Below, one piece after another: positions 42,599 to 49,763 of a DNA stretch of 64,000 nt (positions are counted from its first letter, which is position 1; the number at the start of each line of letters is the position of its first letter). A program made the position numbers and the translations under genes. A model generated the notes under the pieces. That model was not told where the DNA came from. It ran no database searches and saw only the letters and a program-made list of their open reading frames with translations. This DNA is from Phycisphaerae bacterium (GTDB lineage: Bacteria; Planctomycetota; Phycisphaerae; UBA1845; JAFGLZ01): NCBI GenBank assembly GCA_016927755.1, contig JAFGLZ010000023.1, forward strand, positions 1 through 64,000, given 5' to 3'.

Positions 42599-42711
42599 GC
42601 AGGCAAGGATGCCTGCGTTACATGGAGGGCTGTCGTGCCACGTGGGCAGGCAGGAAGGCCTGCGTAGCACGGGCGTTTCGCCCGTGAGGGTTCATGGGCA
42701 AGATGCCCATG
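42599..42711 (+). repeat. Cluster of four different hairpin units
   Basis: In the 216-base gap between DUF1854 and GH130 genes: GCAGGCA-AGGA-TGCCTGC (42599-42616), GCAGGC-AGGAAG-GCCTGC (42646-42663), CACGGGCG-TTT-CGCCCGTG (42668-42686) and CATGGGCA-AGA-TGCCCATG (42693-42711). The first two share flanks (GGGCAGGCA... and GCCTGCGT) and look like diverged copies of one unit. The last recurs at 55823. No T-run follows any of them. Confidence 0.75.
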
Positions 42712-42755
42712 CTATGTGTCCGCCAGATGCCTTGCGCCTGATTTCGCTCCGTGAT

Positions 42756-43295
42756 TCAGAACAGCCACTCCAGCAGGCCCCTGGACTTCGGGTCGAGACG
42801 TTCGAGGTCGAGGATTCGGTAGCGGTTGCCGTCGACGTCGGGGATGAGCAGGCTGCCGTCCTCCAGCTCCTCGGTGGCGTCGCGGACGCCCTTGGCGACG
42901 AACTCCCTCCGGCCGCGGTCGGTCTGGACGTCGAAGTAGAAGGCTCCGTATTCCTCGCGCATGTCGTTGACGCGCGTAATGACTGGGATGAAGTAGTGCT
43001 CGGTGAGGGCCCCGTCGGCGAGGCGGCGCGAATCGGGGTCGAGCCGTTCGGGCTGGGCGATCAGGCCGATGACCTTGTCGTTGTCTCGGGCGTCGAGGAC
43101 GCCGAGATAGCGGTCGGGATCGGAGTAGGGGAAGGCCCGCACGACCTTGACGCCGAGGTAGGTGCGATCGTTTCCGATCGTCATCCGCAGCCAGCGGGTC
43201 TGGTCGGTGAAGAACCGGACTCTGTCCTCGGGGAGGAAGTCGAAGTCGGGCTCAGGCCGGGTTCTGATGTAGGGTTTGGTCGTGTCTTGGGGCAT
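42756..43295 (-). CDS. DUF1854 family protein
   Basis: 179 residues from ATG 43295. It matches the DUF1854 pattern: RFFTDQTRWLRMTIGNDRTY, VVRAFPYSDPDRYLGVLD, DNDKVIGLIAQPERL, ITRVNDMREEYGAFYFDVQT and NRYRILDLERLDPKSRGLLEW. It has no signal peptide or metal motif. Proteins of this family are repeatedly encoded beside an ABC exporter with an N-terminal PH-like and zinc-ribbon part; that is exactly the gene 306 bases upstream. From memory, this pair is annotated in proteobacteria as cyanophycin-metabolism-associated. No cyanophycin synthetase is in the window. Function unknown. Confidence 0.8.
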   Translation of the reverse strand: MPQDTTKPYIRTRPEPDFDFLPEDRVRFFTDQTRWLRMTIGNDRTYLGVKVVRAFPYSDPDRYLGVLDARDNDKVIGLIAQPERLDPDSRRLADGALTEHYFIPVITRVNDMREEYGAFYFDVQTDRGRREFVAKGVRDATEELEDGSLLIPDVDGNRYRILDLERLDPKSRGLLEWLF

Positions 43296-43422
43296 GGTTC
43301 AGATTCCCGTGTGCAACCGTTGGTGGCGGGGGCGTCGTTGTGGCCGGTTCCGCGGTGACGGTCGAGAGCAGCCCAGGACGTCAGCCCGGGGGGCTTCCGA
43401 GGCGGATTGGCGCCGTTCAGTC

Positions 43423-43506
43423 GTCCCTACGGGACTTGTAATTGCGGTGGAACGTGTCTTCCCAGGACTGAAGTCCTGGGCTATTGTCACCTTGTCCCTA
43501 CGGGAC
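43423..43506 (+). repeat. Three-hairpin cluster between the ABC exporter and DUF1854
   Basis: GTCCC-TAC-GGGAC occurs twice (43423-43435 and 43494-43506) as an exact direct repeat, flanking CCCAGGACTGAAGTCCTGGG (43461-43480), a perfect 9-base-pair stem around GA. The middle hairpin shares its 20-nt length, CCCA/TGGG ends and CTGAAG centre with the dispersed element at 4021, 27438, 52389 and 55950, but with a different stem. The rest of the 306-base gap (43296-43601) is featureless. Confidence 0.7.
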
Positions 43507-43601
43507 AGTCCTGACATCGCAGGTGTCTCCTGTCTTGTCGTGTCTGGTTGCGAAGCAGCGCCATTCGTGTCTCGTCTTCCTGTCCGCGTCTCTACTCTTG
43601 C

Positions 43602-45815
43602 TCATCCTCCGACGGCCTGGATCTTGGACAGCTTGGACTGGAGGACGACGAGGCGGTGATACAGGCCTCTCTTCTTGAGCAGTTCCGGGTGCGTGCCGAG
43701 CTCGGCGGCCTTGCCGTCGTCGATGACGAGCAATCGGTCGGCGTTGCGGAGCGTGCTGAGCCGATGGGCGATGGCGAAGGTCGTACGATGCTTGACGAGT
43801 CGGGCCAGCGCCTGCTGGATCAGCTCCTCGGTCTCGGTGTCGACGGCCGATGTGGCCTCGTCGAGGATCAGGATCTTCGGGTCGTGCAGGATCGCCCGGG
43901 CGATGGCGAGCCGCTGCCGCTCGCCGCCGGAGAGGCGGGCCCCACGTTCGCCGACTCGCGTGTCGTAGCCGTCGGTCTGTCGCATGATGAAGCCGTGGGC
44001 GTTGGCGGCGACGGCGGCGCGGATGATCTCGTCGCGCGAGGCACCGGGTTTGCCGTAGGCGATGTTCTCGGCGATCGAGGCGTTGAACAGGTACGGCTCC
44101 TGCGGGACGATGCCGATCTGCCCTCGCAGGTCGCGGAGCTTGATCTTTCGGATGTCCACGCCGTCGAGCAGGATGGCGCCCTCGTCGACGTCGTAGAACC
44201 GGCAGATGAGGTTGATCATCGTCGTCTTGCCGACGCCGGACTTTCCGACCAGGCCGATCATCTCGCCGGGCCTGACGTCGAGGTTCATTCCCTTGAGGAC
44301 GCGTTTGTCCTTGGTGTAGCCGAAGTGGACGTTGTCGAATCGGATAGCGCCTTGGGGCTTGGGCATTGGCTGTGCGTCGGCGGCGTCGTAGATCTCCTGG
44401 TCGGCGTCGGCGATCTCGAAGAGTCGCTGGGCGGCGGTGGCGGCTCGGTTGAAGTAGTCGCTGACCCTGGCCAGCAGGTTGAGGGGGTTGTAGAGCATGC
44501 CGAGGTAGCCGAGGAAGGCCATCAGCGTGCCGAAGGTGATGCCTCGCCAGAACGAGCTACCCTCGCCGATAACGCCCATGCCGCCGAAGTACCAGACGAG
44601 GAACGCGCCGAGCATGATCACGAACCGGATGGCGGGGAAGTAGGAGCCGAGGAACGCCTGGGACGAGGCCTGTGCGTCGCGGAGCTGATCGCTGCGAACG
44701 CCGAAGAGGCCGATCTCTGAGGGCTCCTGGGCGAAGGCCTTAACGATGCGGATGCCGGAGATGGCGTCGCTGGCCCGCGCGGTCATCCGCGACTGTCGCT
44801 GCCACTGTCGGGCGAATCGTCCGCGGATCCGCTTGTGGAACCACAGGGACATGCCGTAGATGGCCGGTGCGGGGACGATGACCAGGATGGCCAGGCGCCA
44901 GTCGAGCACGAAGAGCATGAGCAGGACGCCGAGCATCTGGAGCACCTGCGGGACGATGGCCAGGGCCATGTCCATGAAGAACGCGTTGAGGAGCTGGGTG
45001 TCGTGGCTGACGCGTGAGATGAGCCCGCCGGTTCGCGCGAGGTCGTGCCGCCGGAGGCTGAGGTACTGGACGGCCTGGAAGAAGTCGACGCGGACGTCGT
45101 GCAGGATTCGGGTGCTGAGCCTGGCCGAGACCCTTCCTTGCAGGATCTGAATGGCGATCGACAGGAGGTGCGCGGCGACCAGGGCTGCGACGATGATCTC
45201 GAGCAGGCGGACGTTACCCTTGGGCGTGATGACGTCGTCGACGAGGACCTTGATGAGGTACGGCGGGACCAGGCCGACGGCGGTGGCCGCGAGCATACAG
45301 CCGATCACCACGAGTGCGGCGGGCCAGTCTGGTCGCATGTACTTCCAGAAGCGGCTGAGGACGCTCCGCTTCTTGAGGCAGGCCGGGCAGAAACCACCGC
45401 GTTCGGGCAGGAGTCGACCGCAGTCCATGCAGAGGCGCGCTCGCTCCTCGGTGAGGTCGAAGACGAGGGGCTTGTCGCGGCGTCGGGTGTCGTCGAGGGC
45501 TCGTGCGATCTTGGCGAACTTCTCGGACAGAGAGTTCGTGTATCGCACCAGCTCGATTCGTCGCCCCGAGGCATGCGCCACGAGGCTCATGTGTCCGACC
45601 CTGGGGACCGACTCGACCCGGTCGATGTCTTGCAGAGGGATGATCTCGTCCGCGGCGTCGAGTCGATTCCCGTTTGGCGTGAAGACCAGGACGCGTCGAT
45701 CGGTGACGACCAGCCACCGCTGTCCGAACGAGCCGTCGTCAAGCAGGTCCGCGTCGGTCAGCAGAAGGAGGGATTCGTCGGGTTCAAGGGCCTGTCGCAC
45801 CTGCGACTGCATCAT
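43602..45815 (-). CDS. ABC exporter with PH-like and zinc-ribbon N-terminus (DUF1854 partner)
   Basis: Start ATG 45815 gives 737 residues; an upstream ATG at 45917 is possible but has no usable ribosome binding site. Residues 5-110 look like a small PH/GRAM-like domain (LLLLTDADLLDDGSFGQRW, VTDRRVLVFTPNGNRL). A zinc ribbon follows (CMDCGRLLPERGGFCPACLKK, about 142-162). Residues 170-465 are six-helix exporter membrane domain. Residues 490-737 are the nucleotide-binding domain: Walker A GKSGVGKTT, LSGGERQR, ILDEATSAVD and the His in AHRLS. The likely cargo is unknown. The downstream DUF1854 gene is its usual companion (established for the family by co-occurrence, as I recall). Confidence 0.88.
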   Translation of the reverse strand: MMQSQVRQALEPDESLLLLTDADLLDDGSFGQRWLVVTDRRVLVFTPNGNRLDAADEIIPLQDIDRVESVPRVGHMSLVAHASGRRIELVRYTNSLSEKFAKIARALDDTRRRDKPLVFDLTEERARLCMDCGRLLPERGGFCPACLKKRSVLSRFWKYMRPDWPAALVVIGCMLAATAVGLVPPYLIKVLVDDVITPKGNVRLLEIIVAALVAAHLLSIAIQILQGRVSARLSTRILHDVRVDFFQAVQYLSLRRHDLARTGGLISRVSHDTQLLNAFFMDMALAIVPQVLQMLGVLLMLFVLDWRLAILVIVPAPAIYGMSLWFHKRIRGRFARQWQRQSRMTARASDAISGIRIVKAFAQEPSEIGLFGVRSDQLRDAQASSQAFLGSYFPAIRFVIMLGAFLVWYFGGMGVIGEGSSFWRGITFGTLMAFLGYLGMLYNPLNLLARVSDYFNRAATAAQRLFEIADADQEIYDAADAQPMPKPQGAIRFDNVHFGYTKDKRVLKGMNLDVRPGEMIGLVGKSGVGKTTMINLICRFYDVDEGAILLDGVDIRKIKLRDLRGQIGIVPQEPYLFNASIAENIAYGKPGASRDEIIRAAVAANAHGFIMRQTDGYDTRVGERGARLSGGERQRLAIARAILHDPKILILDEATSAVDTETEELIQQALARLVKHRTTFAIAHRLSTLRNADRLLVIDDGKAAELGTHPELLKKRGLYHRLVVLQSKLSKIQAVGG

Positions 45816-46044
45816 GGTCGATCCGAACGGGGTCTCGGGCGGTCGTGGCAGGCGCTCCTCGCTCCATGCCGGGCAAGAGGGGCCGACGTAGACGCTCGCG
45901 CCCCTTACGGGTAGCATCCTATCCGGGGACGGCGAAAGGTCAAGAAGCGGGCGGGTCCGCAGTCAGTCCGAAGGGGTTTTCCTCGCGCCGTTCAACTCCG
46001 CTCGATTTCACCATTGGGTTGGTCTGGTCAGCATTATGACGACG

Positions 46045-47355
46045 CTATCGAGATAGGGCGCGCATCCGCTCGATATGCGCCTTGATGAAGGCGGCCTCGG
46101 CGTTTCGCCAGCTATCCCAGATCTCGTGCCTCATCCGCGGCTCGTTCAGCATTCGCTTGGGGCCTTTCAGATTGTTGTATGCGGCGTAGACGGTGGTCGG
46201 TCGACAGGTGTCATCAATGAAGCCGACGGAGACGAGCGCTTCGGCGCGGGTCCGGGCGGCGAAGTTCATCGCATCGACGTAGCGGGAGGCCTCGAAGGTT
46301 TTCGGGTCGGGCTTGCCGTCGGGGCCGTGGGGGACGAGCCTGGGCCAGCCGTTTATGACGCCGGTGTGATCGCACATGGCGGGTACGTTTGCGGCGAGGG
46401 CGGTGACGCGGGGGTCGAGCCCGGCGGCCACGAGCGATTGTCCGCCGCCTTGGCTGCTGCCGTGGACGATGAGGGTTCGTCCGTCCCACTCGGGCTGGGA
46501 GGTGAGGAAGTCCATCGCGCGCATGAGGCGGAGGTACATGCCGAGGAAGTAGCTGGTGTCGCGGCTTTGTTTTCCGTGATGGCGATAGTCCTTGAGGCGT
46601 CCGTCGTTGAGGGCCTGGTAGAAGGCCTTCGGCTTTCCGTTCGGGATGCCGTGGGCGTTGATGTCGGCGGCGATGGCGCCCATCTTGGCGTCGGCGGTGG
46701 CGCGGCCGAGGTTCGAGCTGCAGACGCCGGCGCCGTGGACGGACAAGATGGCGGGGAGGCTCTTGGGCTTTGCGCCGGCGGGTCGGGCGTAGTAGCCGGA
46801 GACCGGAGCGCCGCCGGGACAGTCGATCCGCAGGTCGAAGCACTCAACCCCCTTCTCCGGGGTCTTGACGGGGGTGAGTGTGGGCTTCATGGGCATGTCC
46901 GTGACGCGTTTTCGCTGCTGGGCCCAGAAGGCGTCGAAGTCGTCGGGGACGGGCATGCTGGGCTTGATGTCGAGGGGGTCGATTCCCGCGCCGCCCAGTG
47001 CGACTTGCTTCTTGCCCTTCGGATCCACGTAGGTCACGGTGGCGCGGAGGAAGCCGGGTTGGTCGAGCTTGCCTTGGATGAGCAGCGGCTTGCCCGTCAG
47101 GGCGAGCGTGCCTTGGGCGAGGACGCCGTGGCCGTCGTTGCTGAGGACGTAGCTGATCTGGCCGTCGGCGAGGGGCTTCTTGTCGACGAGCAGGGAGACG
47201 TTGAAGGTGACGGTCTGGCCGACGTGGTAGAGGGCGTCGGGGCGGTCGGTGAGGACGTCGAGTTTGACGGACTGGGCGGCGGCGGCTTGGGCGATGAGGG
47301 CCGTCGTTGAGAGGGTGAGCCATGTTGCGAGTCGGAGGGAACGTTTTGAGATCAC
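46045..47355 (-). CDS. Acetyl xylan esterase (CE7/AXE1 family), secreted
   Basis: GTG 47355 has GAGGTG six bases before it. 436 residues: signal peptide (LATWLTLSTTALIAQAAAA). Residues 30-115 are an extra beta-sandwich domain before the catalytic part. From about 130 comes the AXE1 domain with DFDAFWAQQRKRV, HGSSQGGGQSLVAAG (nucleophile Ser), GFIDDTCRPTTVYAAYN (Asp) and MRHEIWDSW (His). CE7 enzymes deacetylate xylo-oligosaccharides or acetylated sugars. The N-terminal sandwich plus export signal indicates action outside the cytoplasm. Consistent with the polysaccharide-degrading content of the region. Confidence 0.85.
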   Translation of the reverse strand: MISKRSLRLATWLTLSTTALIAQAAAAQSVKLDVLTDRPDALYHVGQTVTFNVSLLVDKKPLADGQISYVLSNDGHGVLAQGTLALTGKPLLIQGKLDQPGFLRATVTYVDPKGKKQVALGGAGIDPLDIKPSMPVPDDFDAFWAQQRKRVTDMPMKPTLTPVKTPEKGVECFDLRIDCPGGAPVSGYYARPAGAKPKSLPAILSVHGAGVCSSNLGRATADAKMGAIAADINAHGIPNGKPKAFYQALNDGRLKDYRHHGKQSRDTSYFLGMYLRLMRAMDFLTSQPEWDGRTLIVHGSSQGGGQSLVAAGLDPRVTALAANVPAMCDHTGVINGWPRLVPHGPDGKPDPKTFEASRYVDAMNFAARTRAEALVSVGFIDDTCRPTTVYAAYNNLKGPKRMLNEPRMRHEIWDSWRNAEAAFIKAHIERMRALSR

Positions 47356-47527
47356 GGGGCACCTCGCGTTGATTGGGGTTGAGTCGTTCGCGTCCGCTGA
47401 AGCTGCCTGGCGGCGGGCGGCGAGCCGTTCGCGCCAGAGGGCGACTATATACAGCGACGGGAGTTCCTCGACAAGCGGGGGACGAGTGGTGTCTCGTTGA
47501 TAGCGTGGACCGCACGGTGAGCCCTGC

Positions 47528-48031
47528 TCAGGTAGATCTTCTCCGCGATACGGTCGAGGATTCTGTGGGCTTCCCGCATTCGGGGCATACTCCCGACTCG
47601 TTGAGCGTCATGTCGTAACCGCACTGAGGACAGAATTCCCCTTGGCGACGATGGTGCGATAGCTTCCGTCGGACAAGCGTCCAGGAAGGATAGATCAGGA
47701 AGATCACTACAGGGACCCAGCACGGGAAGAGCACCCAAAGCCAAGGGGATTGGGATGGCTTGCCGAAACGTTCCAGCATGAAACGGAAAGCGAACGGACC
47801 CGATGATTGCTTTGTTCGCCGGCTCGCAGTGTATGTCCACCCTCGGTGGGTCGCACCTGGGGGATAGAACCCGGCATGAATCTCGATGATGCCCGCCTCC
47901 ATCGCTACGCTCAGGATGTCTTGGCGTCCTGCATACGCCAGTTCTCGGGACACCCAGTAGCTTTGAATCCATGCGATTGCAGCGACCGCCAGCAGAACGG
48001 TGCAGCACATGGCTATGGCATTCCGGATCAT
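47528..48031 (-). CDS. Small membrane protein with C-terminal zinc ribbon
   Basis: ATG 48031 gives 167 residues; the open frame continues upstream through low-complexity repeat sequence and is not trusted. Two hydrophobic helices: 4-24 (IAMCCTVLLAVAAIAWI) and 97-117 (SPWLWVLFPCWVPVVIFL). The tail has FCPQCGYDMTLNESGVCPECG, the paired zinc ribbon very common in planctomycete membrane proteins. Function unknown. The same tail type occurs in the gene at 48879, where it is N-terminal. Upstream are hairpins and a tandem repeat. Confidence 0.65.
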   Translation of the reverse strand: MIRNAIAMCCTVLLAVAAIAWIQSYWVSRELAYAGRQDILSVAMEAGIIEIHAGFYPPGATHRGWTYTASRRTKQSSGPFAFRFMLERFGKPSQSPWLWVLFPCWVPVVIFLIYPSWTLVRRKLSHHRRQGEFCPQCGYDMTLNESGVCPECGKPTESSTVSRRRST

Positions 48032-48072
48032 GGGTGGGTATCTCGATGGCAATGCCAGCCTTGGATTCCCCT

Positions 48073-48154
48073 CATCCGGGATTTCCCGGATGGACTTTAG
48101 CCGACGACCACCGTCGGCCTTTCTGACGATCCTAACGCCGATCCCGAGATCGGC
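48073..48154 (+). repeat. Three consecutive perfect hairpins
   Basis: CATCCGGGA-TT-TCCCGGATG (48073-48092), GCCGACG-ACCAC-CGTCGGC (48100-48118) and GCCGATC-CCGA-GATCGGC (48137-48154) follow each other within 82 bases, just upstream of the small zinc-ribbon gene at 48031. Different stem sequences but the same architecture. Confidence 0.75.
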
Positions 48155-48238
48155 AAGCACCTCATCTGCTGGATGGGGGGGGTATCCGGGTTCTGGCTTC
48201 GGCGTGACGAGTCGGAGGTGGGAGGGGGGGGGCTGACG

Positions 48239-48630
48239 GATGTCCCACAATGTCTCACAATGTCCCGGAATGCTGCGGAATGCGCTGATTTGCACGGGTA
48301 TCTGGGCTCGGGGGGCGGGGGAAGGACGAAGGATGAAGGATGAATGATGAATGATGAAGGGGGAGACGGGGGGGCGATGTCTCGGAATGTCTCGAAATGT
48401 CTCGGAATGCCCCACAATGCGCCGAGATGCAGCGGAATCCCGCGGTTTTCGGGGTCGGGGAGAGGCGGGGCGGAGGCGGGCGATGTCTCGGAATGTCTCG
48501 GAATGTCTCGGAATGCGCGAGAATGCGCTGTTTTGTACGGCACAGGGCTCAAGGGGGGGACGGTGGGACCGGGGGTGGTCGATGCACCGCAATGCACCGG
48601 AATGCCGCAGTGGTCGGGTGTCGGGGGGGC
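48239..48630 (+). repeat. Nested tandem repeat: period-10 units inside units of about 100-137 bases
   Basis: Four higher-order units start at about 48239, 48376, 48482 and 48581. Each opens with a run of decamers close to TGTCTCGGAA (for example three in a row at 48484-48513), then a run of G-rich sequence. Between units 1 and 2 is a 7-base repeat (GATGAAT-like) at about 48329-48357. This array sits in the 847-base gap between two zinc-ribbon membrane protein genes; the decamers explain long apparent frames on both strands, which I do not accept as genes. Confidence 0.75.
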
Positions 48631-48878
48631 GGTGACTGGTTGGCGTTCGTGATTTCCGCATGACATTCTCCAGGCGAGTTGCCGGCTTCTTTTTCTCTGG
48701 TCGTTGGGCCGTGGCACAGTGCTTCAGATAGGGAGAAGGGGGTCGGCGTATCAGGGATGCGGCGAGTGAACCGGTACGACGCTTGTGCGGCGGCTTGCGC
48801 CCAGTCATCGGAAGGATGCTTAGCGGCGGCTCGGGGGGAACCTCGCCCTTCCTTTGGTGTTGCTTCAGTCCCAATGAC
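48631..48878. other. Gene-free stretch beyond the tandem repeat
   Basis: No convincing coding frame, hairpin or promoter was seen here. Short open frames on the plus strand lack ribosome binding sites and recognisable domains. Confidence 0.5.
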
Positions 48879-49763
48879 CTACGAGGGGGGATAGGGCTCC
48901 ATCGTCAAGACCGCAGCCACGACCACGATGAAGAGACTGATGAGGAAGCTTCCCGCGACGAGGAAGGGGATGGAAAGCGTCACCAACGTTCGGCCCGTCG
49001 ACGGGAATGTCCGCGCCGCGATCGCGCGAGAGAGGCAATACCACCACCAGCCCAGCGGCAAGAGCGGCGACAACGTCAACAACCACGGTGTCACTAGTAG
49101 GGCCACTACGTCCAGCCCCAGGGCAACAAGATTGAGGAATAGTGGAAGGCATATCGGGAACGCGACAAGCAACAGGTAGTAGCTTGCGAAGCAGTTGCAG
49201 AGGGTCCGCCAGAAGGCGTAGCGGTTGTCCTCCGGGATGTTGCACGGAATCGTGTAGCAGTTCAGTAGCGCCGCGATGATGACTTCGACGGCATGCGATG
49301 CGAGAAGCATCAGTGCGCCGGCCAGGCATGCATATCCGAAGCCATCTCCATCAGTGAGGATGGTGAAAGCCACGACGACGATCAGGGACGCGATCGCACG
49401 GCAGGTGTGGCCGTGGAGCCTACCGTCACCGGCATCGGGCCGCCCCGGGAGACCCCTGGCGAGCTTGCATGGATCGAGAAGGCTGTCGCGGAAGAGCAGG
49501 GCGAAACGGGTTTGCGTTCCGCTTCGTTGTCCGTATGGCAAGGGCTGGTCGGGAGCGGCCATCCACTCGATCAGTTCGGCGCGGTTGAAGGCTTGGCCGC
49601 ACTCGGGGCATCGCCCTTTGGTCAGGCCGGTGAGGTTGTACTTGCAGTTGGGGCAGTGGATCTCGACGTCGTCATCCGCAGGTGCGGGTGATGGGCTCTG
49701 AGCGCGCAGCGCTCCTTCATCGTCTGTCTGCGAGACTGAGGAGTCCGGATCTAGTTGCGCCAT
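48879..49763 (-). CDS. Multi-pass membrane protein with N-terminal zinc ribbon
   Basis: ATG 49763 gives 294 residues and overlaps the last 13 bases of the LamG/sialidase gene, so the two are likely co-transcribed. Residues 35-58 have EIHCPNCKYNLTGLTKGRC and CPECGQ, a paired zinc ribbon. After a soluble linker, about six hydrophobic helices follow (AIASLIVVVAFTIL, LAGALMLLASHAVEVI, YYLLLVAFPICLPLFLNLV, GLDVVALLVTPWLL, LLPLGWWWYCL, FLVAGSFLISLFIVVV). Planctomycete-type architecture; function unknown. Mirrors the smaller protein at 47528. Confidence 0.68.
   Translation of the reverse strand: MAQLDPDSSVSQTDDEGALRAQSPSPAPADDDVEIHCPNCKYNLTGLTKGRCPECGQAFNRAELIEWMAAPDQPLPYGQRSGTQTRFALLFRDSLLDPCKLARGLPGRPDAGDGRLHGHTCRAIASLIVVVAFTILTDGDGFGYACLAGALMLLASHAVEVIIAALLNCYTIPCNIPEDNRYAFWRTLCNCFASYYLLLVAFPICLPLFLNLVALGLDVVALLVTPWLLTLSPLLPLGWWWYCLSRAIAARTFPSTGRTLVTLSIPFLVAGSFLISLFIVVVAAVLTMEPYPPS

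Noticed and set aside
48032..48874. Extension of the small zinc-ribbon protein through the tandem repeat
   Set aside because: The extra residues come from decamer repeat sequence; ATG 48031 begins directly at a transmembrane helix.
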